64,000 bases of DNA from Diabrotica undecimpunctata (lineage: Eukaryota; Arthropoda; Insecta; Coleoptera; Chrysomelidae). Positions 52,384 to 63,998 of this stretch are shown piece after piece; the stretch's first letter is position 1; each line of letters begins with the position of its first letter. Position numbers and translations under genes: made by a program. A model generated the notes under the pieces. It saw only the letters and a program-made list of their open reading frames with translations. It had not been told where the DNA came from and did not search any database. The stretch is from contig NC_092803.1 of assembly GCF_040954645.1 (NCBI RefSeq), positions 12,401,230 through 12,465,229 of the forward strand. The letters run 5' to 3'.

Positions 52384-54203
52384 CCCTTATCCGGGAAAAC
52401 TTCAACATAGTCATGAGCTATTCAAAATATTCATTATCATTTTTGAAATGATTGCGTCGAAAAGGGCAACACCCCCTTTATACTTAAAGTCTAAATCTTT
52501 GTTACAGAAGTTAATCTGGCAGTCAGCTAATGTTTTTGTGGATTATCTAAACGACTTTTATGATTCCGGAAATCCAATAATAAAGTCTAAACGTGTAACA
52601 AACAATGTAAACATCTCTTTGTGAACATTAAAGAGATGCTTACAATATGTGTTATATCTATTATAAATGAATTTTCAAAACTGATAATCATTCTTGAAAT
52701 GCAATAATATTGTTAGGTAGGTACCTATACATATTTTGAATTAAATAATGCATCTGCTATCAGTCGTTTGATATTAAAACGATTTAAAAATTTGTTTGAT
52801 TTGACCATAAGGACACGAGGTCTGAACGAAAAAGGAACGACAAAAAGCAGCAATAAGTGAAGTGTGGAATCAAGTCAACCAAAACTTTCAAAAATACTAT
52901 TTACCAGGAAAAAACATAACGGTAGATGAGCAACTTGTTTCGTATCGAGGTAGGTGTCCTTTCAAGCAGTATATGCCTTCAAAGCGAGATAAGTATGACA
53001 CGAATATATGGTGGGCCTGTGACTCGGAAACATATTACCCTTTAGGTGGAATACCATATACAGCAGAAACCGGAAATACAGTAGCCAAAGGTCTTGCATC
53101 ACCAAAGTTATAAAGCAACTCGTTGAACCTTATTATAATTCCAAAAGAAATGTGACTTGCGATAACTATTTCACTGATCTTGCTCTTGCACATGAATTAC
53201 TGGCAAATTCACTAACTCTTGTAGGCACAGTGAAAAAAATAAGAGATTTGTTCCTCTGGAATTTCTACCAAACAAGAACCGTTTCAAGAAATCTTCAATT
53301 TTTGGATTCACTCCAAAAGCATCTCTTGTTTCTTACGTTCCGAAAAAACAAAGAAGTGTCCTAGTCCTGTCTACCATGCATCACAATGCTTACTGTGCAG
53401 ATGATGTTGACAAAACACCAGCTATGATACTCTATTATAATAGTACAAAATGTGGTGTCGATACGCTAGACCAAATGGTTCATAAATATATGTGCAAAAG
53501 ACGAACTAACCGTTGGCCTTTTGCATTTTTTATGAATATTTTAGACGTGGCTGGGGTAGCCTCACTTATTACTTGGACAAATTTACATCCAAAGTGGAAC
53601 AAAAACATAAATAAAAATCAAGGGGACTACAATGGGAAACAAAAGTGTATTGAAAAATGTCCAACAAAAAAGGACAGGAAACAAAAGTTTCCTGTCATTT
53701 GAAAAAGAAGTTTGTAAGTATTGCAATAAACAAAAATAAATGACTAATTTGTCGGTACTTTATACATGAGCTGCTAATTACTTAATTTTTTTAAAGGGTT
53801 TTCATACAATAATGAAAGTCAACAACACCGTAATCTTTTTCCAGGGTATGCGTAAATATCAACCCCTCTTTTCAAATAAAATGGCCTGGTATATTTAAAA
53901 AAGGTTTTATTTATTTATTAATTAAGTCTTTATTTGGCTTCAAATGTTTATTATTTGTGAATAAATATTTTTTCTAGAAAAGTTTCCTTGCATTTCATTT
54001 TGCTGTGCAAATCATTCAGGTAGATCGCACCCTCGAGGTAGACCGCATACTAGTAGCACTTTTTTTTTAATCTAGACAATTTAAATTTAACGTTAATAAA
54101 AAATCAAAAAAGAATATTAGAAATATATGGGTAAATATAAATAGTAAATTCAAGAACAGTGGTTGCCTGGTTAGGTAAGTAAAATGTGTTACCCGGATAA
54201 GGG
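52384..54203 (+). mobile_element. piggyBac element nested in the Helitron
   Basis: Terminal inverted repeats CCCTTATCCGGG (52384 on) and its complement ending at 54203. The left flank is TTAA (52380-52383) and the right flank TAAA, a one-base decay of the TTAA duplication. At 1.82 kb it is short for the superfamily, and the N-terminal third of the transposase is gone. Confidence 0.88.
52862..53700 (+). pseudogene. piggyBac transposase, DDE part, frameshifted
   Basis: Three open pieces encode the DDE_Tnp_1_7 core: YYLPGKNITVDEQLVSYRGR then PFKQYMPSKRDKYD (first catalytic Asp in VDEQ); TCDNYFTDLALAHELL with LVGTVKK (second Asp in CDNY); and LSTMHHN...YNSTKCGVDTLDQMV...TNRWP (third Asp in GVD). 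Stops at 53111 and frameshifts near 53250 and 53370 inactivate it. The Cys-rich C-terminal finger was not found. Confidence 0.88.
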
Positions 54204-54274
54204 TAAAATAAATTGAACATAATATCAGTGGTATCATAACCAAGCCCCAGCAGCGCGTGGGCCGGATCAGCTAG

Positions 54275-55250
54275 TCTTCATATAAAATCAGATCACATTT
54301 TTTAAAACAAAAACAATTAAAACCTAACAATTTTAATCATTAAAGTTGTAAAATTAACTCTGTAATCAGTTAAACATCTAATAGAGAGAAACAGCCAATT
54401 AATAATAAAACGCAGAAAAGAGGATAATATTTACCATTCTTTGACAAGACAAGCAGTTTGTGTTTAAATCGAGTTTTAAAATAATAAATAATAATTTAAA
54501 GGGAAAAATATAAAAATTAAATTGAATCAACACATAAACAAGTGATAGAAAGTCAGGCAAAAAGAAAAGCAATTTATTTAAACTAACGATGATTCCACAA
54601 TACAGAAACCAAAAATTGTTCAATGTTCAAATGAAATATACAATAACTATACCTATAAGAAAAGACTACTACTAAGGAAATGGTTTTATTTTTCACCAAT
54701 TAAGTTTTTGTAAAAAGTTGTTTATTTATATAGTATTGATCAATTTTTCTTTTCGTAATAAAATAAATAAAGATATGTACTTACATTCCGGAGAGTACCC
54801 GCACTAATTTTTAAATAAAAATTAAAATCTCTTTAAAGCAATTTCCGCTACTTCATTGATGCACTCTTATTATTAAACAATAAACAACCTAAGTTTCCAG
54901 ATTGACTTTAATATATAGCTTCTCTTATCGGTATTCATTGTGTCAACCTCGAAATCTGTGGTGGTGGTAGTAAATATAGTACAGCGTGTTTGAAGAATAC
55001 CAATATATACAACAATACTTTTATGGTGTCTTCTTGATAACTGAAGGTTGGCAACAATATCGGTAAAATGTTTTACTTTAATTTCCTAGTTTCTATTTCC
55101 CCAACCTACAGTAGCAGTCATATTCAATTCGGCAAGTAGATAGGTAATCATATTGCAAGTTTGCACAGCCCCCAGTGTTTTTTTTTAATTTATACAAAAT
55201 TATTGTTAAAATTATATAAAAGCGGTAATCTTCTTCTTCTTGTGCCACTC
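54275..55250. other. AT-rich stretch without recognised gene
   Basis: No motif or repeat recognised on either strand. Confidence 0.4.
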
Positions 55251-55510
55251 CTATCGGAGATTGGAAATCATGAAGGCTATCCTGATCTTGTTTACAGCTG
55301 ACCTAAAGAGTTCATTAGTGGTACAGCCAAACCACTCTCTCAAATTACGCAACCATGACATTCTTCTACGGCCTAGATTCCGTTTTCCTTCTATTTTTCC
55401 TTGCATTATATTTTGAAGTAATGCGTATTTATGTCCTCTCATCAGGTGACCCAAATATTCGAGTTTTCTTCTTTGGGTCTTTTTCTATCCTTCGCATTAC
55501 TTCAAAGTTT
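55251..55510 (-). pseudogene. LINE ORF2 C-terminal tail
   Basis: The minus strand reads NFEVMRRIEKDPKK, a frameshift, then MGHLMRGHKYALLQNIMQGK, GRRRMSWLRNLREWFG and ...MISNLR. It is a 5'-truncated copy of the dominant LINE family. Confidence 0.8.
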
Positions 55511-56140
55511 TTTTTTTCCTTATATAACGCATCAACCACGCAGACGCAGGGTTATTAGCGTGTATGGATTGTGATACAGAGTTAGAACTTAACAATAGAA
55601 TATTAACTATAGCAGTACATAAATAGAAATAAACCTAGATCTATACACAGTAAAATATTAGATTTTTGATATCAGCTTGCAGTCTTTGAGAAAGGCGAAA
55701 ATATTTTTAGTATTACTGTCTTTTCCAAGAGCACTGTTTAATGTTGATGGTATGTTATACATTTTGCGTTGCACATCGTACTTGGGGCACTGCAATAAAC
55801 AATGTTTTACCGTTAAGACACTTTTACACATGTCACACACAGGTTTATCAGTACGTTTTAGTAGGTAGTCGTGTGTTAACCGAGTATGGCCAATCCGGAG
55901 GCGAGTGAAGGTTACTTGTTGTCTTCTATTGTTAAATTTTGGGAATTTTTTATGATTCTTATCAACTTCGTACAGCTTGGTTGGGGAGTTTTTCCATGTA
56001 TCCTGCCATATTGAATTAATCCTTTCTTTAACGAATGCTTTCAGATCGGTGTGAAAAACTTTCGTATTCTCTTCTGCGTTTGGGTTAGTAGGTGCATTTT
56101 TTGCCATTTTATCTACAACCTCGTTTCCTTCGATTCCAGT

Positions 56141-56150
56141 ATGTGACGGT
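56141..56150. repeat. target-site duplication, left copy
   Basis: ATGTGACGGT, identical to 56809-56818. It borders the nested LINE and encodes part of the host RNase H VPSH box. Confidence 0.9.
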
Positions 56151-56808
56151 TCTTTTTCTTTCAGTGCCTATTCGTTCCGAATATTGGAAGTCATTCTGGC
56201 TATAATTATTTTATTGACTGATGCTTTAAATAGATTCGTTGTTGTTGTGGAGAACCATTTCCTCAGGTTCTTCAACCATGATATTCTCCTTCTCCCAATT
56301 CCTCGCTTTCCGAATACTTTACCCTGTAGGATTTCCTTCAGTAATCTGTATTTAGTGCTGTTTCTCATTATATGTCCGAGATATTGCAACTTTCTCCTTT
56401 TAATGGTATACAACACCTCTCTTTCTTTGCTCACTCTTCGTAATACGGTCTTGTTGGTTATCTTGTCTGTCCATGATATCCTTAGAATTCGCCTGTATAG
56501 CCACATCTCGAAGGCTTCAAGTTTTTTCTCCATTGCTTCAGTTAGTGTCCAGGATTCAACTCCGTAATACAATATTGAGAAGATATAACATCGTAGGAGC
56601 CTTACTTTTATCTCCAGATTAAGATTGTGGCTTTTAAAGAGTTTGGCCATGTTATTGAATGCACTCCTAGCCTTCTCTATTCTACATTTTATTTCCTGTG
56701 AGTGATCCCATTGTTCATTTACTGTTGTTCCAAGATAGTTATACTGTTTTACTCGGTCCACTGGTGTATTATTGATAAGTAGTTGAGCGTCTCTAACTGT
56801 GTTAGAGA
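56151..56808 (-). pseudogene. nested 5'-truncated LINE inside the RNase H domain
   Basis: An open minus-strand frame of over 200 codons encodes the RT thumb and C-terminus: QYNYLGTTVNEQWDHSQEIK, LLRCYIFSILYYGVESWTLT, LYRRILRISWTDKITN, KRRKLQYLGHIMRN, GKRGIGRRRISWLKNLRKWF, ending ...MTSNIRNE. It is followed by an A-rich end (AAAGAAAAAGA). Exact 10-bp duplications flank it, as expected from target-primed reverse transcription. Its open frame suggests it is one of the younger insertions. Confidence 0.92.
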
Positions 56809-56818
56809 ATGTGACGGT
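56809..56818. repeat. target-site duplication, right copy
   Basis: ATGTGACGGT, identical to 56141-56150. Confidence 0.9.
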
Positions 56819-58569
56819 ACCCATATAAAATTAACTTTAATGTTAATATTTTCTGCACGTTTTAGTTCATTTTTAATGAGAAGGAGTAGTGGATGATTAC
56901 AGTAGACTTGGTTTAATGCCATTATTGAGCTGAGAGAATCTGTAATAATGATATTTCTCTTTTTATTTTTGTTAACTATCAAAACTAGTGCTTTTAGTAT
57001 CGAATACAGTTTAGCTGAGAACGTTGTTGTATATGAAGGTAATTTGTAAGCTTCTGTATAATCTGATGAGTAGATTGCTGCCCCAGTTTCGTCTTTGTTT
57101 TTGGAGGCATCAGTGTAAACTTTGAAAGAGCTACCATATTTGCTTAATATTTTTAGAAATTCTTGATTAATTTGACTTGCTGGCGTTTCTGATTTGTTTA
57201 GGCGCAATAAGCTGGTGTCAGTAGAGGGAAGTCGAATTGTCCAAGGAGGAGGGGTTTGAATAGAAATTTCATTGGTATATATTTTTGCGATACTTAGTGG
57301 GTCCGAAGATCCTGTACAGTTTTTGAAGAAATCTATTAGTTGTTCATAGTTTAAGGGATAATTGGAATTTTGGTCGTTAAATAATTCTTCTGTTGGTTTC
57401 AGCATTTCCTCTAGCGTCTTTGTTGGTTTCTTTTCTTGGTTTAATTTAGTCTTTTTCTCTTTGTTTTTGAGGTGTTCTGATGAAGGAGTTGGGGACGGTG
57501 TAGAACGCTCAGAAACTGTGCGTTTTTGTGGTGCTGGATCTGTTTCTATTTGATTAGTTAGAAGTTTTGTACTTGGTGTTTTATGTTGCACAGTTTGTTC
57601 CTTCAGTTGGGTTTGATTTTGTTGGATGGTACTAGTTACTTCTTTAGTCACCTGATTGTTACTATTATCAATAGGGTTCTGACCAACTTCTATATTGTGA
57701 GGTATAGAAGTTGTGTCACCTGATACAGATACCTTTGCTGGACAGTCTTTTGCTAAGTGCTTGGTGTTTTTGCATATTTGGCAAGTCTGGTTATCTAAAG
57801 ATAAGTATATTCTATATGATGTTTCCTCATGAGTAATAACAAAAGAATCGGATAAGGTATGGTTGGTTAAAGGGGATATGTAGGTTTGTCGCCTGAAGCT
57901 TAATATATGCTGGAATTCAGGACTTGAAGTCCCTATCCGTAGAAATGATAGGGGTGACAAAAGTTTGACACCAAGTGCTTGCAATTCAGATTCCAAGATT
58001 AAGTGTGGAATGGACGGACATACGTTAGAAAGTACTAGTCGTTGGCTGTGGGGTGATTAGTCGACGTGCTTGCAAGAATTGTTGATTAATGTTGATTTTT
58101 CCGTGGTTGGTAATAAAATCATCGACCAATTTTTCATTTGCTAAGTAAATGCATATTCTGTTGTTGGATAGCCTTGGACAGAAAATAATGTTGATTGGTC
58201 GAATTATTAGGCTTAAACTGTGAAGGTAATCGTCAATTTTAGTGTTGTCTTTTGCATCGAATACGATTGCTTGATTTCTTGACGGAAAAACACTAGTAGT
58301 TGGTTGTCTGGTAACGGAAGAGTAACTTTTAGGTTGCACAGGTTGTTGGTCTGGTACAGAACTAGGTTGAGTTGACGTAGATGATGATGCCATGATGTAA
58401 AAATTAATATTTTGTTTGCCAAAATATTAATTATTTGGACCCATAAAATACTGGCCTATTTATATAGTTGTCGATATTATTTGAAATAAAGGTACCTTAC
58501 CAATGTTTATCATTAAAATAAAACACTTTCACAAAACGCGTTTTTAACTTTGCAAAAACAGGTAAACGA

Positions 58570-60300
58570 ATAATTAGAATTTAAGGTCTTTACTCGTTGG
58601 CTGTTCTGATAAGACTCACTATGATATTCACTTCAAAGTTTGTAACTCTTTCAACCCAACTTATCTTCAGCATTCGACGGTAGCACCACATCTCAAAACT
58701 TTCAATATTTTTTATATTGTTCTGCTTGAGAGTCCAGGCCTCTACACCGTATAATAGCGTGTTAAATACGTAGCCCCTTAGCATTCTTAATCGGAGAGGG
58801 ATGCTTATATCTCTGTTTCAGAAGAATTTCCTCATCTTTATGAAAGTGGCCCTGGCAATTTCGATACGTCTTTTTATTTCATTGTTTTGGTCTCCAGTTT
58901 CGTTTATTGAAGTACCCAAGTATTTGTAACTTGATACTTTTTCAATTTGAATGTCGTTTATACTAATATGTGCTGGTTGTGTCATGTTCTTACTGAAGAC
59001 CATATACTTGGTTTTTTTGATATTGATACTTATGCCATAATTGTTGCAGGCAATATTTATATTTGTAAGTAATCGTTATAATTCTTCTACTGTTCTTGCG
59101 ACTAGTACAGTGTCGTCTGCGTATCGAATATTATTTACAACTTCTCCATTGATTACGATTCCTTCGTTTGCTTGCAAAAGGGTTTCCTGGCAGATGCTTT
59201 CACTACAAACATTATAAGCAGCGGTGACAAAATGCATCCCTGTCGTACTCCTCTACGTATTTCTATTGCTTATGATATCTTATTTTCTATTTTGATGTTA
59301 GCTTTCTGATTCCAATATAGATTGAGAATTATTCGCAGATCTTTATTATCTACGTCCTTTCTTTCAAGAATGTTTCTTAGCTTATCATGGCGTACTCTGT
59401 CAAACGCTTTTTCAAATCAATAAAACATGCATGTACTTCCTAATTAACATCTAGGCATCTTTGTGTAAGAACATTCAAACCGAAGAGAACTTCTCGAGTA
59501 CCTAATCCCTTTCTGAACCCCATCTGTGTATGACTAATATCTGAATCCAACTTTTGATAAACTCGGTTATGGATGACTTTTACAAATATCTTTGGTAGAT
59601 GGCTTATTAAAGATATTGTTCGATGTTCTGAACATTTTTTTACATTGGATTTCTTTGGCAGTGTAACTAATGTAGACAACAGCCACTCTTGAGGTATAAT
59701 ACCAGTTTTGTATATTGTGTTAAATAAGTGCAATATTATACCTATTGAGTCATCATTCAAGAGCCTTAGCAATTCAGTAAGAACCTCATCAGGTACATTT
59801 GCCTTTCCAGTTTTGGAATTTCTAAGTGCCACTTTTAGGATTTCAGGTCCCGTTTCACCATTTACCTGAACAATGTTATTTCTGTTGTCCTCAAACAATT
59901 CTCTTATGTATTCACTCCATCTATTAATTTTTTCTGTTAAATCTATAATAATCTTTTTGTCTTTGTTCTTGATGTCTTCTTTGAGTTCCTGTAATTTCTT
60001 TTACTTTTTTATGTACATTGAATGTGTCATATTTTCTTTCATAGTTTTCCATTTCTGCACGTTGTTCTTCAATCCATAATTCTTTGGCCTTCTTTATTCT
60101 TTGCTTTATGTTCTTATCAACCTCTCTGTATTTTTGTGCATTATTCTTCATTTTAAGTCTTTCATCCATTAGTTCTAGTATGTCTGGTGTCATCCATACC
60201 TTGTGTTTCTTTGCAGATCTGGTTAGGTGTTTCTTTCCCGTAGTTCTTATTGTAGTGTTTCGGTAACAAGATGTTATAATCATAGACATGTTTACCAATA
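58570..60300 (-). pseudogene. LINE ORF2, dominant family, nearly continuous RT
   Basis: The longest copy of this family. From 60298: HKVWMTPDILELMDERLKMK and the connector YDTFNVHKKVKEITG; RT palm from 59898 (FNTIYKTGIIPQEW, QMGFRKGLGTREVLFGLN, a KSV/FD box); catalytic RYADDTVLVARTVEEL at about 59130; thumb YKYLGTSINETGDQNNEIKR; C-terminal LLYGVEAWTLKQN and YRRMLKISWVERVTNFEV. It then jumps to a short end ISLIRTANE-like, so the usual SWLRNLR tail is deleted. Several frameshifts and stops. Confidence 0.87.
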
Positions 60301-60321
60301 ACTATTACTAGAATTGACAGA

Positions 60322-60470
60322 TCAACTTTCACATTTATTACTGATATTATTTTTCTTGTTGTGTGATGGACATTTAGAACATTTCCTTTGATACTTACAA
60401 TCTTTCTTCCTTGGACAAATATGGCACCTACGTTGACGTAGAAGAATTACAACAAACAGCCGGCGCCAAA
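60322..60470 (-). pseudogene. piggyBac transposase C-terminal Cys-rich domain
   Basis: The minus strand reads RQRRCHICPRKKDCKYQRKC then SKCPSHN, the CxxC...C..C...H finger that ends many piggyBac transposases. No other part of the element was found beside it. Confidence 0.7.
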
Positions 60471-60769
60471 TACCAAGTGGGGCAATTTTTTGCACCACAT
60501 GCAATACTCTTACTTTCTTTTTTACAGTAGTCCCTTAATTTTTATAAATAATAAACGGATTTGCTGTCGTTGCTTTTAAGGTTACAAAAAACAAAGTGCT
60601 ACTCTGGTTCCTTCCATTATCCAGCTAGTTTTTGGATCGTAGTTTGTTAACTTTCTTAGTGGTCGGCTTCTAAGGTTGCTGACTCTCTTTCATTGATAAT
60701 CCCTAAATAAGTACCTTAAGGTACACATCTAAGAATATTCAAAGCCTCCCTAATCATAGAAGGTTTTGT

Positions 60770-62130
60770 ATTCTAATCTTTCTTTTGAACATTATTTTTC
60801 TTTTTAGCCCGATTAGTGATAAGAGTAGACTCCTAAGAAGCTTGGGTTTGTACACTGTTTGTTTGACATGCTTGGTGAATGTTAATTGTTTGTCTAACGT
60901 AATGCTGAGGTATTTGGCATTATTTTCCCATTTAGTAGAAGTATTAGACAGGGTTAGTATTAGGTTGTTCTTTTATTTTTTGGTACATGACGGCCTGTGT
61001 TTTTTCCAGGTTGACCGCGATTTTCCACTCTCCATACCAGGATTGCATACGATTAAGTGCTGTTTGTAAGTTTCTCGTTGGCAGGTCGGGACTTTTGCTT
61101 CTAGCTGCTATTGCAGTGATGTCGTATAGGCTCAGCATTGTTCTGGGTTCTCGGTGTAAAAAGTGTATACTGCTGTACAAATTCCTTCATTTTATACAGC
61201 AAATCATTATGCCAGACTCTGTCAAAGGTTTTGCTGACATCGAAAAAGGCGACTGCTTTATACTTTCTCTCATTGAACCCTTTAGAGATGTATTCCGCTA
61301 GTCTCAACACTTGCAATTCACATAAGTGTTCCTGAACCCGAACTGCACTTCAGGTTTTGTTCCAATCAACTCAGACTCGTTTAGCCTGGCTAAGATAACT
61401 AACTCGCTTTCCAATTTTGCTTATTGATGCTGGTAAGCTTATGAGCCGGTAATTTTGTGGAAAAGTTTCGTTTTTCTCTAGCTTTCCTATCATTATCACA
61501 TAAGCCTCTTTGAATCTACCAGGAAAGTACCTTAATCTTAGGATTTAGTTAATTAATTGCTTTCGCTGGCAGATTTTTAAGGGCTCTGCTAGTTATATTA
61601 TCTGGTCCTGGAGTCTTTTCAGCGTTAGTCATTTTGATCAGCTCTTAGATCATAGCTGAGAAGGTGTGTAAGTTCTGTTGCGGCCCTTCTCCTCATTAGA
61701 ATTCGGCTTTTCCTTTCTACTTCGTGAAATCTATGTCCTCATTGGGGTGGTAGTTATTTATATATCCTTTTTCTAGAATCTCCTTCATTACTTCCGCTTT
61801 GTCTCTTTTAGTATATACCAGTTTGTTCTCTACATATAGGACCGGAATTGGTTTCTTGTCCTTTCGCAATACTTTTGAGAGCTTCCAGAATGCAGATTTG
61901 TTGGGATTTAGCTGCAGGAAATAGTTGTCCTACTTTTCGTTCCTATGCACCTCCAGTTGCTTTTTAACTTCCCTATTTTCTCCTTTGTCTGTTTTTTTCT
62001 TGAATCAATTCCTTCAGCTATTGCTGATGTCCCTGAACCTTCCTTTGGTGGTTAGTGTTGTTTCTTCATTGGTGCTGGCATCTAAGGCGTTTTGTGAAGT
62101 TTTGCGTTTGTATGGTAGATAATAAGCCAC
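60770..62130 (-). pseudogene. Jockey-type LINE ORF2 fragment
   Basis: On the minus strand: NAEKTPGPDNITSRALKNLP (about 61630), FPGRFKEAYVIMIGKLEKNE, ISLPASISKIGKR, then QVLRLAEYISKGFNERKYKA and FFDVSKTFDRVWHNDLLYKM (61316-61180). A deletion removing the FADD box follows, then LQTALNRMQSWYGEWKIAVN, LEKTQAVMY and AKYLSITLDKQLTFTKHV. Many frameshifts. The motif order is that of Jockey/CR1-group RTs. Confidence 0.82.
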
Positions 62131-63794
62131 TTCAGCGCATTTTGACCTTTGACCTCCGTGGCTTGAACCGTACGCGCATCCACTTCGCACATTGTGGACC
62201 GCCTGGAGACCGTAGGCTCATCCACTTCTCACATATAATAATGTTATTCTAATTCACGCATATAATTGTTCTATTATTTTTTACGATCTGTAATACATAT
62301 CATTAGTTTAACTGAAATTATTCTAAGCAAATTGCAATTATTTAGGTTTTAAAATGTCTTAAAAAAAACGTTGATTATGTTAAAAATGTTGATTAATACG
62401 TGACTAAAGAAATAATAAATAAACGTACTAATGGTTTAAACTAGACGATAATAGGCTTTGTTTTAGACTAAATTATTAATATTAAGTCTACACGAAGGAT
62501 TTTTTGGGCAGCAGTGTATTAAAGTCTACGATATCCAAAGACTCATTTGAAATATATTATACACTTTATTTTAATCCGTGTTTTAGTTATCAAATATTCA
62601 AGTTATTAATTCTTAATTGCATCTGTTTTTTTAAAGGTCATTCTCAAAAATTTATGAACTAGTCAGACAGTTTTTTTTTACCAAATAACAGATTTTATAA
62701 TAAAGTAACAAAATAACGACTTGACCAGTCAAATTTATATTTGATTCGCAATAAGTTTTTGCTAGTATTATATAACATGGCTGTATAAAGTTTATAACAA
62801 AATCAGAGACCAGGATTAGTTTTTTTTGCTGCTCAAAACATTTCCTGACTACTCAATAAAATTAACTGTTCAGAAAACTTCTTGAATTGAACATCAAAGT
62901 CCAGATTATGGACAGAAAGACATTTACGACTGTTTGTTATCATGACTCATGAATGGCTGTTCATTTTTCTTGTTACCAATTTATCGATATACATCTTCTT
63001 GAATTTCGGTGTCGCTTTCGTATCCTTTGTTCTTGAGACTTGTATGTTCAATGTGTCGATTAAAAGTTTCCGCCAAATTTTATTTTTTTTTTTGATGATT
63101 GAATCCCAAAACTAGGTTTTTTAAAACTTCCTTAAAGCAGAATTGTCTTCCTCTGCTAATCAGACTATCTTTTTCGGAGAAATGGGACAATTATTCCTTT
63201 TTTATTTTACCTATTCTTTCCGTTCTTAAAGTTTTATGTCTACTATAGAGCGTTCCACGTTAAGAAAATAACATTGCGGAGATAGGACCATGTATTTCTT
63301 ATGGACGATAGAAGAGCAGCGATGCCAGGACGAACACAAGCACGATTCAGGGTTGTATTATTTGTATTTTCGTTTCCACAGACATGAATTAAAATTAATG
63401 TTTTTTAACGTAATTGACCAAAAATGCCCATTCGAAAAAACAGATGAAAAGTAGGGAAAATGATTTTAATTAAATAAATAGTATTTACAAAAGATAATTT
63501 TATTTTATATTATTTTAATTATAATAACGACAGTTTATTTATTTTTCGGTAAGAATACCATATGCCATTAATCGTGGAAATCAGTAGAAAATATTTCTTA
63601 GCTAAATCATGCATTTTGCCGGCTATTAAGATAAGCAATTAAACGGACCGCTTTGCATGTATCTAATTACTAATTTAACTTAAAATAATACGGTGTGCGT
63701 ATGTCAGCGATTTTATGTCGTTCTCTGACTACATAATGATAATAAGGCTTTGTGGTTCTTTAGTAGTTATTGTGACTTTACAGTTAAATGTTAA
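62131..63794. other. AT-rich stretch without recognised gene
   Basis: A GC-richer patch at about 62120-62225 (GACCTCCGTGGCTTGAACC ... GGACCGCCTGGAGACCG) has no assigned identity. The rest is AT-rich with no coding motif. Confidence 0.35.
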
Positions 63795-63998
63795 TTGAAA
63801 ATAGAAATTCAAAAATTAAGCCAAGGGAATATCTTGGACATCAGTGCAAAACAAATTGTTTTAAATGTATTTAATTATCATCTAAATTTAAGAAGTGGTA
63901 AGAGTGTTAAAAGTTTAACCGATAAAGTAAGTGCTATGACTGGAGTAAGTTTTAGTACTATTTCTAAAATACGCAAATAAACTGCGGAAGGAGGACTA
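63795..63998 (+). pseudogene. helix-turn-helix N-terminus of a transposase-like ORF, cut by the window edge
   Basis: The frame KQIVLNVFNYHLNLRSGKSV, DKVSAMTGVSFSTISKIRK then stop, then TAEGGL resembles the N-terminal DNA-binding region (TG-x-S-x-x-T-I-x-x-IRKE) of an insect transposase-like protein family. The stop fits a single Glu codon turned into TAA. No in-frame ATG precedes it; ATA at 63801 could be a decayed start. The DDE part would lie outside the window. Confidence 0.5.

Larger units (their letters stand above)
48669..54274 (+). mobile_element. Helitron, degenerate, with nested insertions
   Basis: The 5' end TCTTTATATATAAAAATCTGG follows an A. The 3' end is CAGCTAG followed by T, preceded by a GC-rich hairpin (GCCCCAGCAGCGCGTGGGCC). 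Both are the usual Helitron termini inserted between A and T. A Pif1-like helicase remnant lies at 51340-52119 on the same strand, and a piggyBac element sits between it and the 3' end. No Rep nuclease was recognised. Whether both ends belong to one element is inferred. Confidence 0.65.
55658..58420 (-). mobile_element. I/Jockey-type LINE (ORF1, RNase H, C-terminal zinc finger) with central deletion
   Basis: On the minus strand, ORF1 starts at 58393 (MASSSTSTQPSS), shifts frame near 58050, and carries a Gag zinc knuckle CQICKNTKHLAKDC (about 57790). It then joins in frame, near 57280, to an RNase H domain (FKVYTDASKNKDETGAAIYS, ITDSLSSIMAL, NFIWVPSH) with endonuclease and RT deleted. After a nested LINE at 56151-56808, RNase H resumes (TGIEGNEVVDKMAKNA), followed by TRLRIGHTRLTHDYLL and a CDMC...HCLLQC finger ending at 55658. 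Confidence 0.88.

Noticed and set aside
56184..56567. 127-codon plus-strand ORF
   Set aside because: Antisense shadow of the nested LINE open frame.
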